DNA from: CAUZIB01 sp963663925 | GTDB lineage: Bacteria > Acidobacteriota > Vicinamibacteria > Vicinamibacterales > UBA8438 | DNA: 64,000 nucleotides | NCBI GenBank assembly: GCA_965237405.1 | Contig: OZ250139.1 | Coordinates: 4,402,001 to 4,466,000, forward strand | Direction of reading: 5' to 3' | Shown: one piece after another, positions 44,686-53,189 of the stretch | Numbering within the stretch: position 1 is the first letter of the stretch | Layout: every line of letters starts with the position of its first letter | Program-made: the position numbers and the translations under genes | Notes under the pieces: model-generated | The model's input: only the letters and a program-made list of their open reading frames with translations | The model's database searches: none | Told to the model about the DNA's origin: nothing

Positions 44686-46155
44686 ATGCCAGCTGGCTTC
44701 ACTGGGGCGGATTTCTACTACATTCTGCCAGAGATCGTCCTCACCGCGGGGGCACTGTCGGTGCTCCTCATTGACCTGATCTTCCGTGACCGCGACGACC
44801 TGACGTTTCCCGCGACCCTCGCCACGCTTGCAGTGACGATGCTCGTGTTGCTGCGATTCGTCGGCGTGGACACGATGGCGTCGCGCGGACTACTTGCCAT
44901 CGACGGCTTCGCGCTGTTCTTCAAGATCGTGTTTTTGCTGTCGGCTTTCGTGACTGTGCTCATGTCGGCGATGTACCTGAAGGTCGAGCGGGTCCGCGCG
45001 GGCGAGTTCTACTTCCTGATCTTGTGCGCGACGCTCGGTATGATGTTCATGGCGAGCGGGGTGGATCTCATCACCCTGTTCATCGGTCTCGAGACGATGG
45101 CGGTGTCGTTCTACGTCCTGGTGGGCTTCCTCAAGCCGAGTCAGCGGTCGAACGAAGCCGGGGTCAAGTACTACCTACTCGGCGCGTTCTCGACCGGGAT
45201 CCTGCTCTACGGCATGTCCTTGCTGTACGGACTATCGGGCTCGACGCGTCTGGCCGAGATCGGTCAAGCTGTCGCGGCTCAGCCAGCCGGCGGAGCAGTG
45301 GCGTTGGCGCTCGTGCTGGTCGGGGCTGGGTTCGGGTTCAAGATCGCCGCCGTGCCGTTCCATATGTGGGCGCCGGACGTGTACGAGGGTGCGCCCACGC
45401 CGGTCACGGCGTATATCTCGGTGGGGTCAAAGGCAGCGGCATTCGCGATGTTGCTGCGGGTGTTCATGGAAGGGCTGCCTGCCGTCAGCGCCGACTGGCA
45501 GATGTTCTTCTGGTGGCTCGCGATTCTGACGATGACCGTTGGCAACCTGGCGGCCATCACGCAGACGAACACCAAGCGGATGTTGGCCTACTCGTCGATT
45601 GCCCATTCGGGGTACATGTTGATCGGTATCGTCGCGGGATCTCAGCGAGGTGTCACCGCCGCCCTTATATACTTGTTCTTCTACTTGTTCATGCAGCTCG
45701 GAGCTTTTGCGATCGTCACGTTGCTCAGGCGCTCTGACGTGGTGGGTGACGAGTTGAAGGATCTGAGCGGACTGTATTTCCGGAGTCCGGTGTTGGCCAT
45801 CGCGATGTTGGTCTTCATGCTATCGCTAGGCGGGATCCCCCCCACGGCTGGATTCATGGGAAAATTTTGGATCTTCAGCGCTGCGATCGAGCAGGGCTAC
45901 ATCGGTCTTGCCGTCGTCGGGGTCATCAACAGCGCGGTCTCGCTCTTCTACTACATCCGCGTCGTGGTCTTCATATGGATCAAGGAGGAGGTCATGGGGT
46001 CTGAAATTCGCCTTGGCGGCGCCATGGCCACGGCGGTCGGCATCACGCTGGCGGGCAGCGTGCTGTTCGGCGTGTACCCCCAGCCGATCTTCGAGCAGGC
46101 CCAGGCGGCGGCTCAGACGCTGAATTCGTTTATCCCGCTCGAAATCTCGCGTTGA
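44686..46155 (+). CDS. nuoN: NADH-quinone oxidoreductase subunit N
   Basis: 489 residues. It is the third antiporter-like subunit, with 14 membrane helices. Seen are LFIGLETMAVSFYVLVGF, the central VPFHMWAPDVYEGAPTPVTAYISVGSKAA and SSIAHSGYMLIG. It ends the nuo run. Only 10 nt separate its stop from the convergent atpF stop, with no clear terminator in that short gap. Confidence 0.97.
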   Translation: MPAGFTGADFYYILPEIVLTAGALSVLLIDLIFRDRDDLTFPATLATLAVTMLVLLRFVGVDTMASRGLLAIDGFALFFKIVFLLSAFVTVLMSAMYLKVERVRAGEFYFLILCATLGMMFMASGVDLITLFIGLETMAVSFYVLVGFLKPSQRSNEAGVKYYLLGAFSTGILLYGMSLLYGLSGSTRLAEIGQAVAAQPAGGAVALALVLVGAGFGFKIAAVPFHMWAPDVYEGAPTPVTAYISVGSKAAAFAMLLRVFMEGLPAVSADWQMFFWWLAILTMTVGNLAAITQTNTKRMLAYSSIAHSGYMLIGIVAGSQRGVTAALIYLFFYLFMQLGAFAIVTLLRRSDVVGDELKDLSGLYFRSPVLAIAMLVFMLSLGGIPPTAGFMGKFWIFSAAIEQGYIGLAVVGVINSAVSLFYYIRVVVFIWIKEEVMGSEIRLGGAMATAVGITLAGSVLFGVYPQPIFEQAQAAAQTLNSFIPLEISR

Positions 46156-46165
46156 TGCTCCCCGG

Positions 46166-46669
46166 CTAGACCTGCGGTGACTGTATCTGTTTGAGGGTGT
46201 CTTCGATCAATCGGTCGTTGTCTTCTTTGGAGATGTTTCGCTGGATCAGCTTCGACGCGATCATGAGCGAGAGTTCGACTGCTTCGCCTCGGATCTGGGC
46301 GAGCGACCGCTCGGTCTGCAGCTGGATCTGCTTCTCGGCGTTCTGCATGATGCCGTCGGCTTTTGCCCGCGCCTTCTGCTTGAGCTCTTCCTGAAGCTTC
46401 GTGGCGTCCGCTCGGCTATTCGCGATGATCGTGTTGGCATCGGCGCGGGCCTTCGCGACGATGCGAGCGGATTCTTCCTGGACCTGCACCAGTTTCTTCC
46501 TGGCCTGTTCGGCATCATCCAGTGACTTGCGGATCGTGTCCTGGCGACTGTCGAGCGCCTGGAGCAGGGGCTTCCAGGCGAACTTGCCCAGCAGGAACAG
46601 TAGCGCCAAGAACGTCAAGATCGTCCAAATGAACAGGCCGGGATCCGGCTGAACGAGTGGGTTATCCAT
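46166..46669 (-). CDS. atpF: ATP synthase subunit b
   Basis: 167 residues. One N-terminal membrane helix (GLFIWTILTFLALLFLLGKFAWKPLL) is followed by a long charged coiled coil rich in Ala, Glu, Lys and Arg (ALDSRQDTIRKSLDDAEQARKKLVQVQEESARIVAKAR), the peripheral stalk. It is the last gene of a leftward Fo operon (atpZ-I-B-E-F). No second b' gene or delta gene (atpH) follows, unlike most atp operons. Confidence 0.96.
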   Translation of the reverse strand: MDNPLVQPDPGLFIWTILTFLALLFLLGKFAWKPLLQALDSRQDTIRKSLDDAEQARKKLVQVQEESARIVAKARADANTIIANSRADATKLQEELKQKARAKADGIMQNAEKQIQLQTERSLAQIRGEAVELSLMIASKLIQRNISKEDNDRLIEDTLKQIQSPQV

Positions 46670-46719
46670 GGCGGGGTTCTCCTAGAGTTTGGGCAGCGAT
46701 GTCGGTGACTAGCAACTGG

Positions 46720-46944
46720 CTACTTGAGGAGCACAACAAGCAAAACGAAGACCTCAGCCAGAATGGCCACGCCTTCGAGAAGGAACAGTGGCAAATTGAC
46801 GGCGCCCGTGATCTTGTCGGCGGCACTCGGTTGACGCGCGATTCCATCGGCCATGGCAGCTGCCAACTTCCCTATTCCAAGACCCGCACCGATGACGACC
46901 AATCCAAGACCGATCGCAGCACCGAAGTAATGTAAGAATTCCAT
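46720..46944 (-). CDS. atpE: ATP synthase subunit c
   Basis: 74 residues, hairpin of two helices. The first has the Gly-rich AAIGLGLVVIGAGLGIGKLAAAMADG, the loop is ARQPSA, and the second has the ion-binding Glu in LLEGVAILAEVF (E57). A second Glu, E64, lies two turns later. There is no serine or threonine after E57 as in Na+ rings, so a proton ring is expected. It forms the c-ring that turns with the F1 rotor. Confidence 0.96.
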   Translation of the reverse strand: MEFLHYFGAAIGLGLVVIGAGLGIGKLAAAMADGIARQPSAADKITGAVNLPLFLLEGVAILAEVFVLLVVLLK

Positions 46945-46972
46945 TCAGGTAACCTCCGTTTCCAGACCAATG

Positions 46973-47908
46973 CTAATGGTGCACGTTGATGGCCATCCCG
47001 ATGAAGACGGCTGTGAGCAGCGTAAAGACGTACGCTTGAACGAGAACGACGATGATCTCCAGAGCCATGATGCCGGTAGCGAGCGGAACCGAGACCATAA
47101 GTCCAACCCCGACGCCGGCCATTGCGCTCGAGAACATTTCTGTGAACAAGAACACGAACGACAAGATCGCGAGAATTGCAATGTGGCCGCCTACCATGTT
47201 GGCCGCGAGACGCATCGTGAGCGCGAACGGTTTGACAAGCATACCCATCACTTCGATTGGGATAAGCAAGATGTAGAGGGGCCACGCGAGGCCAGGCGGC
47301 ACCAGGTTGATCCAGTGTCGGACGAACCCGTGTGCTTTCGAGCCCGCGATGATAATCGAGGCGAAGGTAATCGTGGCCAGGGCTGCCGTGACGTTGTAGT
47401 TGGCCGTGACCGTTGTACCGCCGTGGACCATGTTCTTGAGAATCGAATGCTCCTCGGTGTGGAGTACCGTGTAATCGATTAAGCCTATGAAATCGAAGAG
47501 TGGGATGAGGCCGATGATGTTCGCGCTAAGAATGAAGACGAAGAAGGTCAGGATTAGCGGCGTCCACGTGTTGACGAACTTCTTGCCGACGTTCGGCAAG
47601 ACAATTGAATCTCTGATGAACAAAACAACGAACTCGATCGCGCTCATAAAACCCGACGGAATCATCCGGTCCTGCTTCAAGTAACGTCGCGTCGTCAGTG
47701 TCACGCCCACGAAGACTGTGGCCGCTACGAACCAAAGCATGAACACGTGTTTCGTGACCGAGAAATCGATCCCGAAGACCGGCGGTAGGTGAATCACGGG
47801 ATGTTCGAAACCGCCGTTGGTAACGTGACTGATGATCATGTCACCTACGTTGAATCCATCTTGGGCGTGCTCGGCTGTTTCCGCAGCGTGCTCCTCGGGT
47901 TGACTCAT
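46973..47908 (-). CDS. atpB: ATP synthase subunit a
   Basis: 311 residues, with about five to six membrane helices. The essential Arg is in ALTMRLAANMVGGH, with the conserved helix ahead of it (IPIEVMGMLVKPFALTMR). The final segment LVQAYVFTLLTAVFIGMAI is typical. The N-terminal about 25 residues are acidic and His-rich. It forms the half-channels facing the c-ring. ATG overlaps the preceding gene stop (ATGA). Confidence 0.96.
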   Translation of the reverse strand: MSQPEEHAAETAEHAQDGFNVGDMIISHVTNGGFEHPVIHLPPVFGIDFSVTKHVFMLWFVAATVFVGVTLTTRRYLKQDRMIPSGFMSAIEFVVLFIRDSIVLPNVGKKFVNTWTPLILTFFVFILSANIIGLIPLFDFIGLIDYTVLHTEEHSILKNMVHGGTTVTANYNVTAALATITFASIIIAGSKAHGFVRHWINLVPPGLAWPLYILLIPIEVMGMLVKPFALTMRLAANMVGGHIAILAILSFVFLFTEMFSSAMAGVGVGLMVSVPLATGIMALEIIVVLVQAYVFTLLTAVFIGMAINVHH

Positions 47909-48276
47909 GACACCGTTTCAGTGGATCCGGTGGAGAAGAGCGAGCGGAGCCGCAGCGCTTCGATTCCGTGGAGACAGACGAAGTATGATGAGAAACTCAC
48001 CGTGAATTGGACCGGATTGAGCGAGGACAGTCCAATAATCATGGTCACGTACCCACCGAACAACACCATCTTGGCGCCGAATGCCTTGATCATGAACGAG
48101 GTGAGATCGCGCGGGGCTCGCACATATATTCGCTCTATCTGGCGTATCGTGACGACGGCGACGACAAGTGGTGCGATCATCCCGAGCCAGGCTTCAAGGG
48201 CAACGGTCGGAGCCAGAAGGGTAACGACCAGACACGAACCGATACAGCCGGCGGTCATACGTGTGACAGTCTTCAT
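47905..48276 (-). CDS. Small membrane protein, ATP synthase subunit I-like
   Basis: 123 residues with about four hydrophobic segments (IGSCLVVTLLAPTVALEAWLG, MIAPLVVAVVTI, AKMVLFGGYVTMIIGLSSL). By position, between atpZ and atpB, and by length it fits the AtpI-type proteins that help c-ring assembly or Mg2+ supply. Sequence similarity is weak, so the name rests mostly on context. Confidence 0.6.
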   Translation of the reverse strand: MKTVTRMTAGCIGSCLVVTLLAPTVALEAWLGMIAPLVVAVVTIRQIERIYVRAPRDLTSFMIKAFGAKMVLFGGYVTMIIGLSSLNPVQFTVSFSSYFVCLHGIEALRLRSLFSTGSTETVS

Positions 48277-48519
48277 TCAACGAGTCCAGACAGTTCTTGC
48301 CAGCTCGTAGAACCCGACAACGATTCCGAGGAGCAACCCGACCAGCAGGAACCAAGGGGCTGTTCCCAGCCACCGATCGACGACGAACCCGAGTCCACCC
48401 AGTAGAAGAATTGCACCTATTAGCGTGTAGCTTGCCGTTGCTGCCGGTCCCGACCGGCGAATGTTCTCTTGCATTCGCTGCAGAGATCTCGCCAGAAACA
48501 GGTCACGCTCATCGGGCAT
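48277..48519 (-). CDS. atpZ: AtpZ/AtpI family membrane protein
   Basis: 80 residues with two membrane helices. It matches the short AtpZ/AtpI-family pattern: SYTLIGAILLLGGLGFVVDRWLGTAPWFLLVGLLLGIVVGFYELAR. Members are linked to Ca2+/Mg2+ handling and ATP synthase assembly. It is first in the Fo operon, preceded by the promoter at 48616-48644, and joined without gap to the next gene. Confidence 0.88.
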   Translation of the reverse strand: MPDERDLFLARSLQRMQENIRRSGPAATASYTLIGAILLLGGLGFVVDRWLGTAPWFLLVGLLLGIVVGFYELARTVWTR

Positions 48520-48615
48520 GTGAAATGAGGCCGCGGCAGGCGCTTGAGCCGTCTGAATGCTGCCCCGAAAGGTCAGCGACAGAACATCGTCTCCCGAGTC
48601 GGATCAGACAGCCCA

Positions 48616-48644
48616 ATGATAGCAAACGGCCCTCACCCCGGCAA
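48616..48644 (-). promoter_or_regulatory. Promoter of the Fo ATP synthase operon
   Basis: Minus strand: TTGCCG (48644-48639), 17-nt spacer, TATCAT (48621-48616), 5 of 6 at -10. A start near 48609 gives a leader of about 90 nt before atpZ (48519). It sits between atpZ and the 3' end of the upstream beta-propeller gene. Confidence 0.6.
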
Positions 48645-48649
48645 CAGGG

Positions 48650-49657
48650 CTACCACACACGGAATTCATAGCAACCGGGTGTGACGAGCAGCGTGTTGCG
48701 ATTCGAGAACGACAAGCTGATCGGGTGCAGCGCGCCCGCCGCTTGCAACTGAACCGTCCGGACTTTTTCACCGGTGGCGTTGTACACGTACAAGAACGGA
48801 ACTGTCAAAGCGACCCAAAGGTTGCCCGATCTATCGACTTCCGCCGCTCGGACGGTTGGCGGGATGACCGGGTGCTCGCGTTTTTCCTGACGGTTGCGGA
48901 CCGGCCAGCTGGTTGGCAGCGAGCCGATGATCGGATCGAGCTCCACACCTTCGATGTGCCGTTCGAATAGCAGGTTTCCGTGCTCATCGTACTTGCGAAA
49001 CAGCGGCACTCCGGTCTGGAAGACGAAATAGAAGCTTCCATCAGGCAACGCAAGTGGGATGCCGCTATTTAGTGAGAGGTGCACGTGTCGGTCGTCTTCG
49101 TGACCCGTCTGGCGAAGCACGCCAAACGTATGGAACGGGTGTCCGCCGAGGCTGAACTGCGTCACCAGTCCGCCTAGATCGGGTTGGTTCATGATGATCG
49201 AGCGCCCCGTGAAGAGGAGAGTGCCCACACCGTTCAGGACCATGTTGCCGAGCCTGATCCGTGGTTCCGCTTGGCCCGGTAGTCGGAACCCAGCGATGCG
49301 AGATCCGTCGGATTCAAATATTTGGACACGCTCGCGTCCGTTCGGTGCATCAGCGACGACGAACCGACCGTCAGGGGCCATATGGAAGGTGCTGGCCCCG
49401 AGGATCCGTCCTTGCTCCGGCCCGATCTGAACAATCGGCGTCGTCGGTCCGGCCGGAGGCACTCGGTAGATCGTCTGGCCCCGGCGGTCAAACACGTAGT
49501 AGTCGCCACCGGGTCCTTGCTGACACGCCGTTGGTTCCCGGAACTGTCCGACAACATCGGGCCGGAGACTACCCGTTGAGCGAATGGTCTCGATCTGGTG
49601 GATGTCCTGGGCGAGGCTCCCGACCACGGCCAACCCGAGCAGCAGCGAGCGTGTCAC
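48650..49657 (-). CDS. Secreted beta-propeller (NHL/6-blade-like) protein
   Basis: About 335 residues. A signal peptide (VTRSLLLGLAVVGSLAQ) starts at a GTG at 49657. The body has repeated blade phrases: GPGGDYYVFDRRGQTIYRV, APDGRFVVADAPNGRERVQIFESDG, FHTFG, and DRSGNLWVALTVPFLYVYNATG. These resemble the six-bladed propeller proteins that secreted Acidobacteria-type genomes often carry. Function unknown; it may bind a protein or sugar partner. It lies 73 nt after the E1 gene stop on the same strand. Confidence 0.7.
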   Translation of the reverse strand: MTRSLLLGLAVVGSLAQDIHQIETIRSTGSLRPDVVGQFREPTACQQGPGGDYYVFDRRGQTIYRVPPAGPTTPIVQIGPEQGRILGASTFHMAPDGRFVVADAPNGRERVQIFESDGSRIAGFRLPGQAEPRIRLGNMVLNGVGTLLFTGRSIIMNQPDLGGLVTQFSLGGHPFHTFGVLRQTGHEDDRHVHLSLNSGIPLALPDGSFYFVFQTGVPLFRKYDEHGNLLFERHIEGVELDPIIGSLPTSWPVRNRQEKREHPVIPPTVRAAEVDRSGNLWVALTVPFLYVYNATGEKVRTVQLQAAGALHPISLSFSNRNTLLVTPGCYEFRVW

Positions 49658-49730
49658 GATGGTGAATCGTTCGTCGTGGCGCCGGGTGCAAGTGCCGTCA
49701 TCGGTGTCCAACTGTTTCGTGCGCGGGACA

Positions 49731-51875
49731 CTAGTACGCGGCGATTTCTCGAAGGGCTACAAGAATGTCAGAGGCCTGGGGCAGGATCTGCTCCTCAAGC
49801 ACTGGGCTGTAGGCAACGGGGCAATCTAGCGCGCCCACCCGCTTCACCGGTGCATCGAGGTGCTCAAACAGGTCGCTTGCAATACGCGCCGCAATCTCGG
49901 CTCCGAAACCGCATGTTAGCTGATCTTCGTGGGCGATGACGACGCGACTCGTCGCGGTTACAGCTTTCTCGATCCCGTCCCAGTCATAGGGAGCGATCGT
50001 TCGCAAGTCGATGACCAGCGTGTCGATGCCGGCCTGCGCGGCCTGCTCGGCTGCGAGCATCGAACGTTGTACAAGCGCGCCCCACGTAATCAAGGTCACG
50101 TCCGATCCTGGGCGACGGACGTCACACCGACCAAACGGTAGCGTGTAGCTGCTGCCTGGGTAGGGAACTTTGTTGTAGGTCTGACGGTACAGATGCTTGT
50201 GCTCGAGGAACAGGACCGGGTCCTCACATCGAATCGCGGTGCGCAGTAGACCCGCCGCGTCGGCAGCGTTTGACGGGAAAGCAATACGAAGCCCCGGACA
50301 GTGCGCGAAGATGCTTTCGCCCGACTGCGAATGATAGAGGGATCCGCCCCGCAGGTAGCCACCGATCGGTGATCGGATGACTACCGGGCAGGCGAACCCG
50401 TTATTGGATCGGTAACGGAGCATTGTCAACTCGTCCCGGATCTGCATCATCGCCGGCCAGATGTAGTCGAAGAACTGGATCTCGACGACAGGCTTGAGTC
50501 CTCGAAGTGCCATCCCGATGGCGCGCCCGACGATGTTCGCCTCGGCCACCGGGGAATTGAAGACCCGCTCGGACCCGTACGCGCGCTGCAGTCCAAGCGT
50601 TGCCTTGAACACACCGCCTTTTCCCGTTACCTCCGGCAACAGTTCAGCGCGGCTGACGTCCGCAACGTCCTCGCCGAACACCACGATCCGTGGGTCGGCA
50701 GCCATCTCGTCCTTCAGGGTCCGGTTGATCGCGCTAATCATGGTGAGCGCAGCGCCCTCGGGCTCCGGCGTGGACTCGAACATCTCAGACGCCGGGTCGA
50801 CATTCGGCGAATATACGTAGAAAGTGGCGGTCGCTGGATCGGGTTTTTTGGCCAAGATGGCGCGGTCAGCGGCAGTCTGGATCTCTTGGTCGATTCCGGC
50901 TTCAAGTTCGGCTAGTTCGTCTTCGGTTGCAAGTGATTCATCCATGAGCATCTTGACGCAGCGCGTCAGTGGGTCGCGAGTCGCCTCGGTATCCCGCTCT
51001 TCTTGGCTCTTGTACTGCTTCTCGTCATCAGACATAGAGTGCGAGTAGGGCCGCACGACGGTCGCCTTGACGAGGGCCGGACCGGACCGTGAACGAGCGT
51101 ACGAGACTGCTTCGGTCATGGCCTGAACGCACGCGACCGGGTCAGTCCCATCAACTCGAACGATTTTCAGACCGGGGAATGATTCGAGTAAAAGTGAAAT
51201 GTCTCCACCGGGTGTCTGAGCTTCTACCGGGACCGAGATGGCGTAACCGTTATCCTCAACCACGTACACGATCGGAAGGTGCGCTGAACAGGCCGTATTT
51301 AGAGATTCCCAGAACTCACCTTCGCTCGTCGATCCATCGCCGAGAGAAACACAGGTCGTTTCGTCTGGCTTGTGCGGAATGGAGTCAGACAGTCCACTAA
51401 CACGTCCTACGAGTGTTCCTGCTTCTGCCGACCCGACCGCGTGCAAACATTGCGTCGTGCAAGCACTGGATGACGACACGATGTGGAGTTCTGGTGAGCT
51501 CCAGTGATTCGGCATCTGTCGACCGCTCGAACTCGGATCGTCATCTGCGCCAACCGCACTGAGCAACATGTCCAGAGCCGTGACTCCGAGAGCCAAGCAC
51601 AACGCGCGGTCACGGTAATAGGGAAAGAACCAATCGTAGCCAGGACGCATCACTGTGCCAACGGCAACCTGTATGGCCTCGTGGCCTGCGCCGCTGATCT
51701 GAAAATAGCTCTGGCTTTGATTCTTGAGCTGGATTTCTTTTTCATCCAACCGGCGCGAAAGCAACATTGTGCGGTAGAACCCTTGCCAGTCTTCGCGTGA
51801 ACGCCCCTCGACGATGCGGCCGACAGTCGACGTTGCATGAATCAGGGCACCATGTGTGGTCGGTGGCGCTTTCAT
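49731..51875 (-). CDS. Fused alpha/beta E1 component of a branched-chain 2-oxoacid dehydrogenase-type complex
   Basis: 714 residues. Residues 1 to about 350 are E1 alpha with the thiamine diphosphate motif GDGSTSEGEFWESLNTACSAHLPIVYVVEDN. Residues about 375-714 are E1 beta (DPRIVVFGEDVADV, GLQRAYGSERVFNSPVAEANIVGRAIGMAL, and the VIRSPIGG loop). The reaction decarboxylates a 2-oxoacid and passes the acyl group to a lipoyl E2. E2 and E3 are not in the window. Which 2-oxoacid it uses, branched-chain or pyruvate, is not decided by sequence. An extended -10 promoter is at 51949-51957. Confidence 0.9.
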   Translation of the reverse strand: MKAPPTTHGALIHATSTVGRIVEGRSREDWQGFYRTMLLSRRLDEKEIQLKNQSQSYFQISGAGHEAIQVAVGTVMRPGYDWFFPYYRDRALCLALGVTALDMLLSAVGADDDPSSSGRQMPNHWSSPELHIVSSSSACTTQCLHAVGSAEAGTLVGRVSGLSDSIPHKPDETTCVSLGDGSTSEGEFWESLNTACSAHLPIVYVVEDNGYAISVPVEAQTPGGDISLLLESFPGLKIVRVDGTDPVACVQAMTEAVSYARSRSGPALVKATVVRPYSHSMSDDEKQYKSQEERDTEATRDPLTRCVKMLMDESLATEDELAELEAGIDQEIQTAADRAILAKKPDPATATFYVYSPNVDPASEMFESTPEPEGAALTMISAINRTLKDEMAADPRIVVFGEDVADVSRAELLPEVTGKGGVFKATLGLQRAYGSERVFNSPVAEANIVGRAIGMALRGLKPVVEIQFFDYIWPAMMQIRDELTMLRYRSNNGFACPVVIRSPIGGYLRGGSLYHSQSGESIFAHCPGLRIAFPSNAADAAGLLRTAIRCEDPVLFLEHKHLYRQTYNKVPYPGSSYTLPFGRCDVRRPGSDVTLITWGALVQRSMLAAEQAAQAGIDTLVIDLRTIAPYDWDGIEKAVTATSRVVIAHEDQLTCGFGAEIAARIASDLFEHLDAPVKRVGALDCPVAYSPVLEEQILPQASDILVALREIAAY

Positions 51876-51948
51876 GGTGCAAAATCCTTACGGAAAGTGG
51901 CCGAGCAAGGAACTCGAAGGTCACCTTGTGCGAAACACACAGCCGATG

Positions 51949-51957
51949 ATTATATCA
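51949..51957 (-). promoter_or_regulatory. Extended -10 promoter of the E1 gene
   Basis: Minus strand TGATATAAT (51957-51949), a perfect TATAAT with TG one base upstream. No good -35 is visible. The start would be near 51942, giving a leader of about 67 nt before the ATG at 51875. Confidence 0.55.
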
Positions 51958-52021
51958 TGCAGGTCTCGTCTCCTAACTCTTGCAGAACAAGATGTTACGG
52001 GCGAAGACAAGGAGAAATATC

Positions 52022-52342
52022 GTGTCAGAAACCAGTGTTCGACGGTGGGATGAACTGACTCTCGAACAAAGTACAGCAATGGCGTCCCGTAAGGTCATCG
52101 CGGGAGAGCGACACACCGTTGTGCAGCTGTATTTGAAGCGCTGAACGCAGGTCTCATTTCACCGCCACACGGGTGAGCAGCTCGTCTATGTGCTGCAAGG
52201 CGCGATTAGATGCATGGTTGCCGGACGTGAGCAGGTTGTGCGTGAAGATGAGGTGCTTCGCGTGCCGCCAGCGATCACGCACCAAGCGGAAGCACTGAAA
52301 GATACGTTTCAACTGGTGATCTTCAAGTCGGCGGGTCAGTGA
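52022..52342 (+). pseudogene. Cupin-domain gene interrupted by an in-frame TGA
   Basis: Starting at GTG 52022 with AAGGAG about 7 nt upstream, the frame gives VSETSVRRWDELTLEQ..VVQLYLKR, meets TGA at 52142-52144 (codon 41), and continues in the same frame with TQVSFHRHTGEQLVYVLQG and AGREQVVREDEVLRVPPAITHQAEAL to a normal stop at 52342. The region after the TGA is a clear small cupin with its metal His. The TGA takes the place of the first Gly of the cupin motif (G-x5-H-x-H), so GGA to TGA is the likely change. UGA is a normal stop elsewhere in this window, so this is a nonsense mutation or a base error. Its last 7 nt overlap the rhomboid 3' end. Confidence 0.8.
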
Positions 52343-53124
52343 ATGCGTTGATCCCAGTTATTGTCGTTGCCGCCAGGGTACACACCGAACTTCTTTCGCA
52401 GTCGGCTCATCTTCCACCTGAGATATCGATACTTGACGTCAGCCATGATACCAAGCCGTCCGAACCCGAATCGTTGTGCGGAAACTCTGCGCAGACGCCG
52501 TAGGTAGAGATAACCGGCAATAAGTCCGCCGAGGTGCGTAATGTGCGCGATCCCGCCGCCGCGCGGTGTCGACACGAACGCGATAGCGCCCAGGATCATG
52601 ACGAAGTACTTCGCTGGAACCGGGAACAGGAAAAACATCAGGATCGGCGTCTCCGGGTAATACATCGCAAACGCCACGAGTAGTCCATAGATGGCACCGG
52701 AGGCCCCGATTGTAATTGTTGCGTAGGGTTCGCCGCTGAACGAGAACGGTAGAAGCGATACGACGAGCGTTATAACTGCTGCGCCAACCCCAGTCACGAA
52801 GTAGTACCGCAGAAAGAATCGAGAGCCCCACAGTCTCTCGAGCTGAACTCCAAACATCCACAAAATCAACATGTTGATCAGGATGTGTCCGATACCACCG
52901 TGCAAGAAGAGATACGTAAATGGCTGCCAGAGCATGAACCGGGTCAAGACCAGGCGAGGCATGAACCCGAAGATTGCGCTGAACCACTCAAAGGCCGTCG
53001 GGATCAAAGCGGTGACCAGGAAGACACCGACGTTGGTCCAAATAAGGGCCTTGACCATCGGCGTCATTAAGCCCGGTCCAAACTGGCTGTATGTGGGTCC
53101 ACTGTAGTATGCGCGTCGCATCAT
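52336..53124 (-). CDS. Rhomboid family intramembrane serine protease
   Basis: About 262 residues with six to seven membrane helices. The catalytic Ser is in GASGAIYG and the catalytic His in AHITHLGG. The conserved entry loop FTYLFLHGGIGHILINMLILWMFG is intact. ATG 53124 is preferred over 53148 because AAGGA lies about 9 nt upstream of it. The C-terminus of about 50 residues is basic and cytoplasmic. Substrates are unknown. It follows murJ on the same strand, with 65 nt between. Confidence 0.92.
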   Translation of the reverse strand: MMRRAYYSGPTYSQFGPGLMTPMVKALIWTNVGVFLVTALIPTAFEWFSAIFGFMPRLVLTRFMLWQPFTYLFLHGGIGHILINMLILWMFGVQLERLWGSRFFLRYYFVTGVGAAVITLVVSLLPFSFSGEPYATITIGASGAIYGLLVAFAMYYPETPILMFFLFPVPAKYFVMILGAIAFVSTPRGGGIAHITHLGGLIAGYLYLRRLRRVSAQRFGFGRLGIMADVKYRYLRWKMSRLRKKFGVYPGGNDNNWDQRIH

Positions 53125-53189
53125 GCCCGCTTCCTTGGTTCCAGCCATCGTACCACGGACTTGGCGGATGACGATGGGTGTGCGGGTTG

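Noticed and set aside
46720..46944. Na+-driven ATP synthase c-ring
   Set aside because: The ion-site Glu is followed by Gly-Val (LLEGVAIL), not by the Ser/Thr pattern of Na+ rings. The extra Glu at 64 is not a known Na+ feature.
52022..52342. UGA read as glycine or another amino acid
   Set aside because: TGA ends many intact genes here (for example pyrR, pyrB, hemA), so a genome-wide recoding is not supported; no selenocysteine context (Cys/U redox motif) is present.
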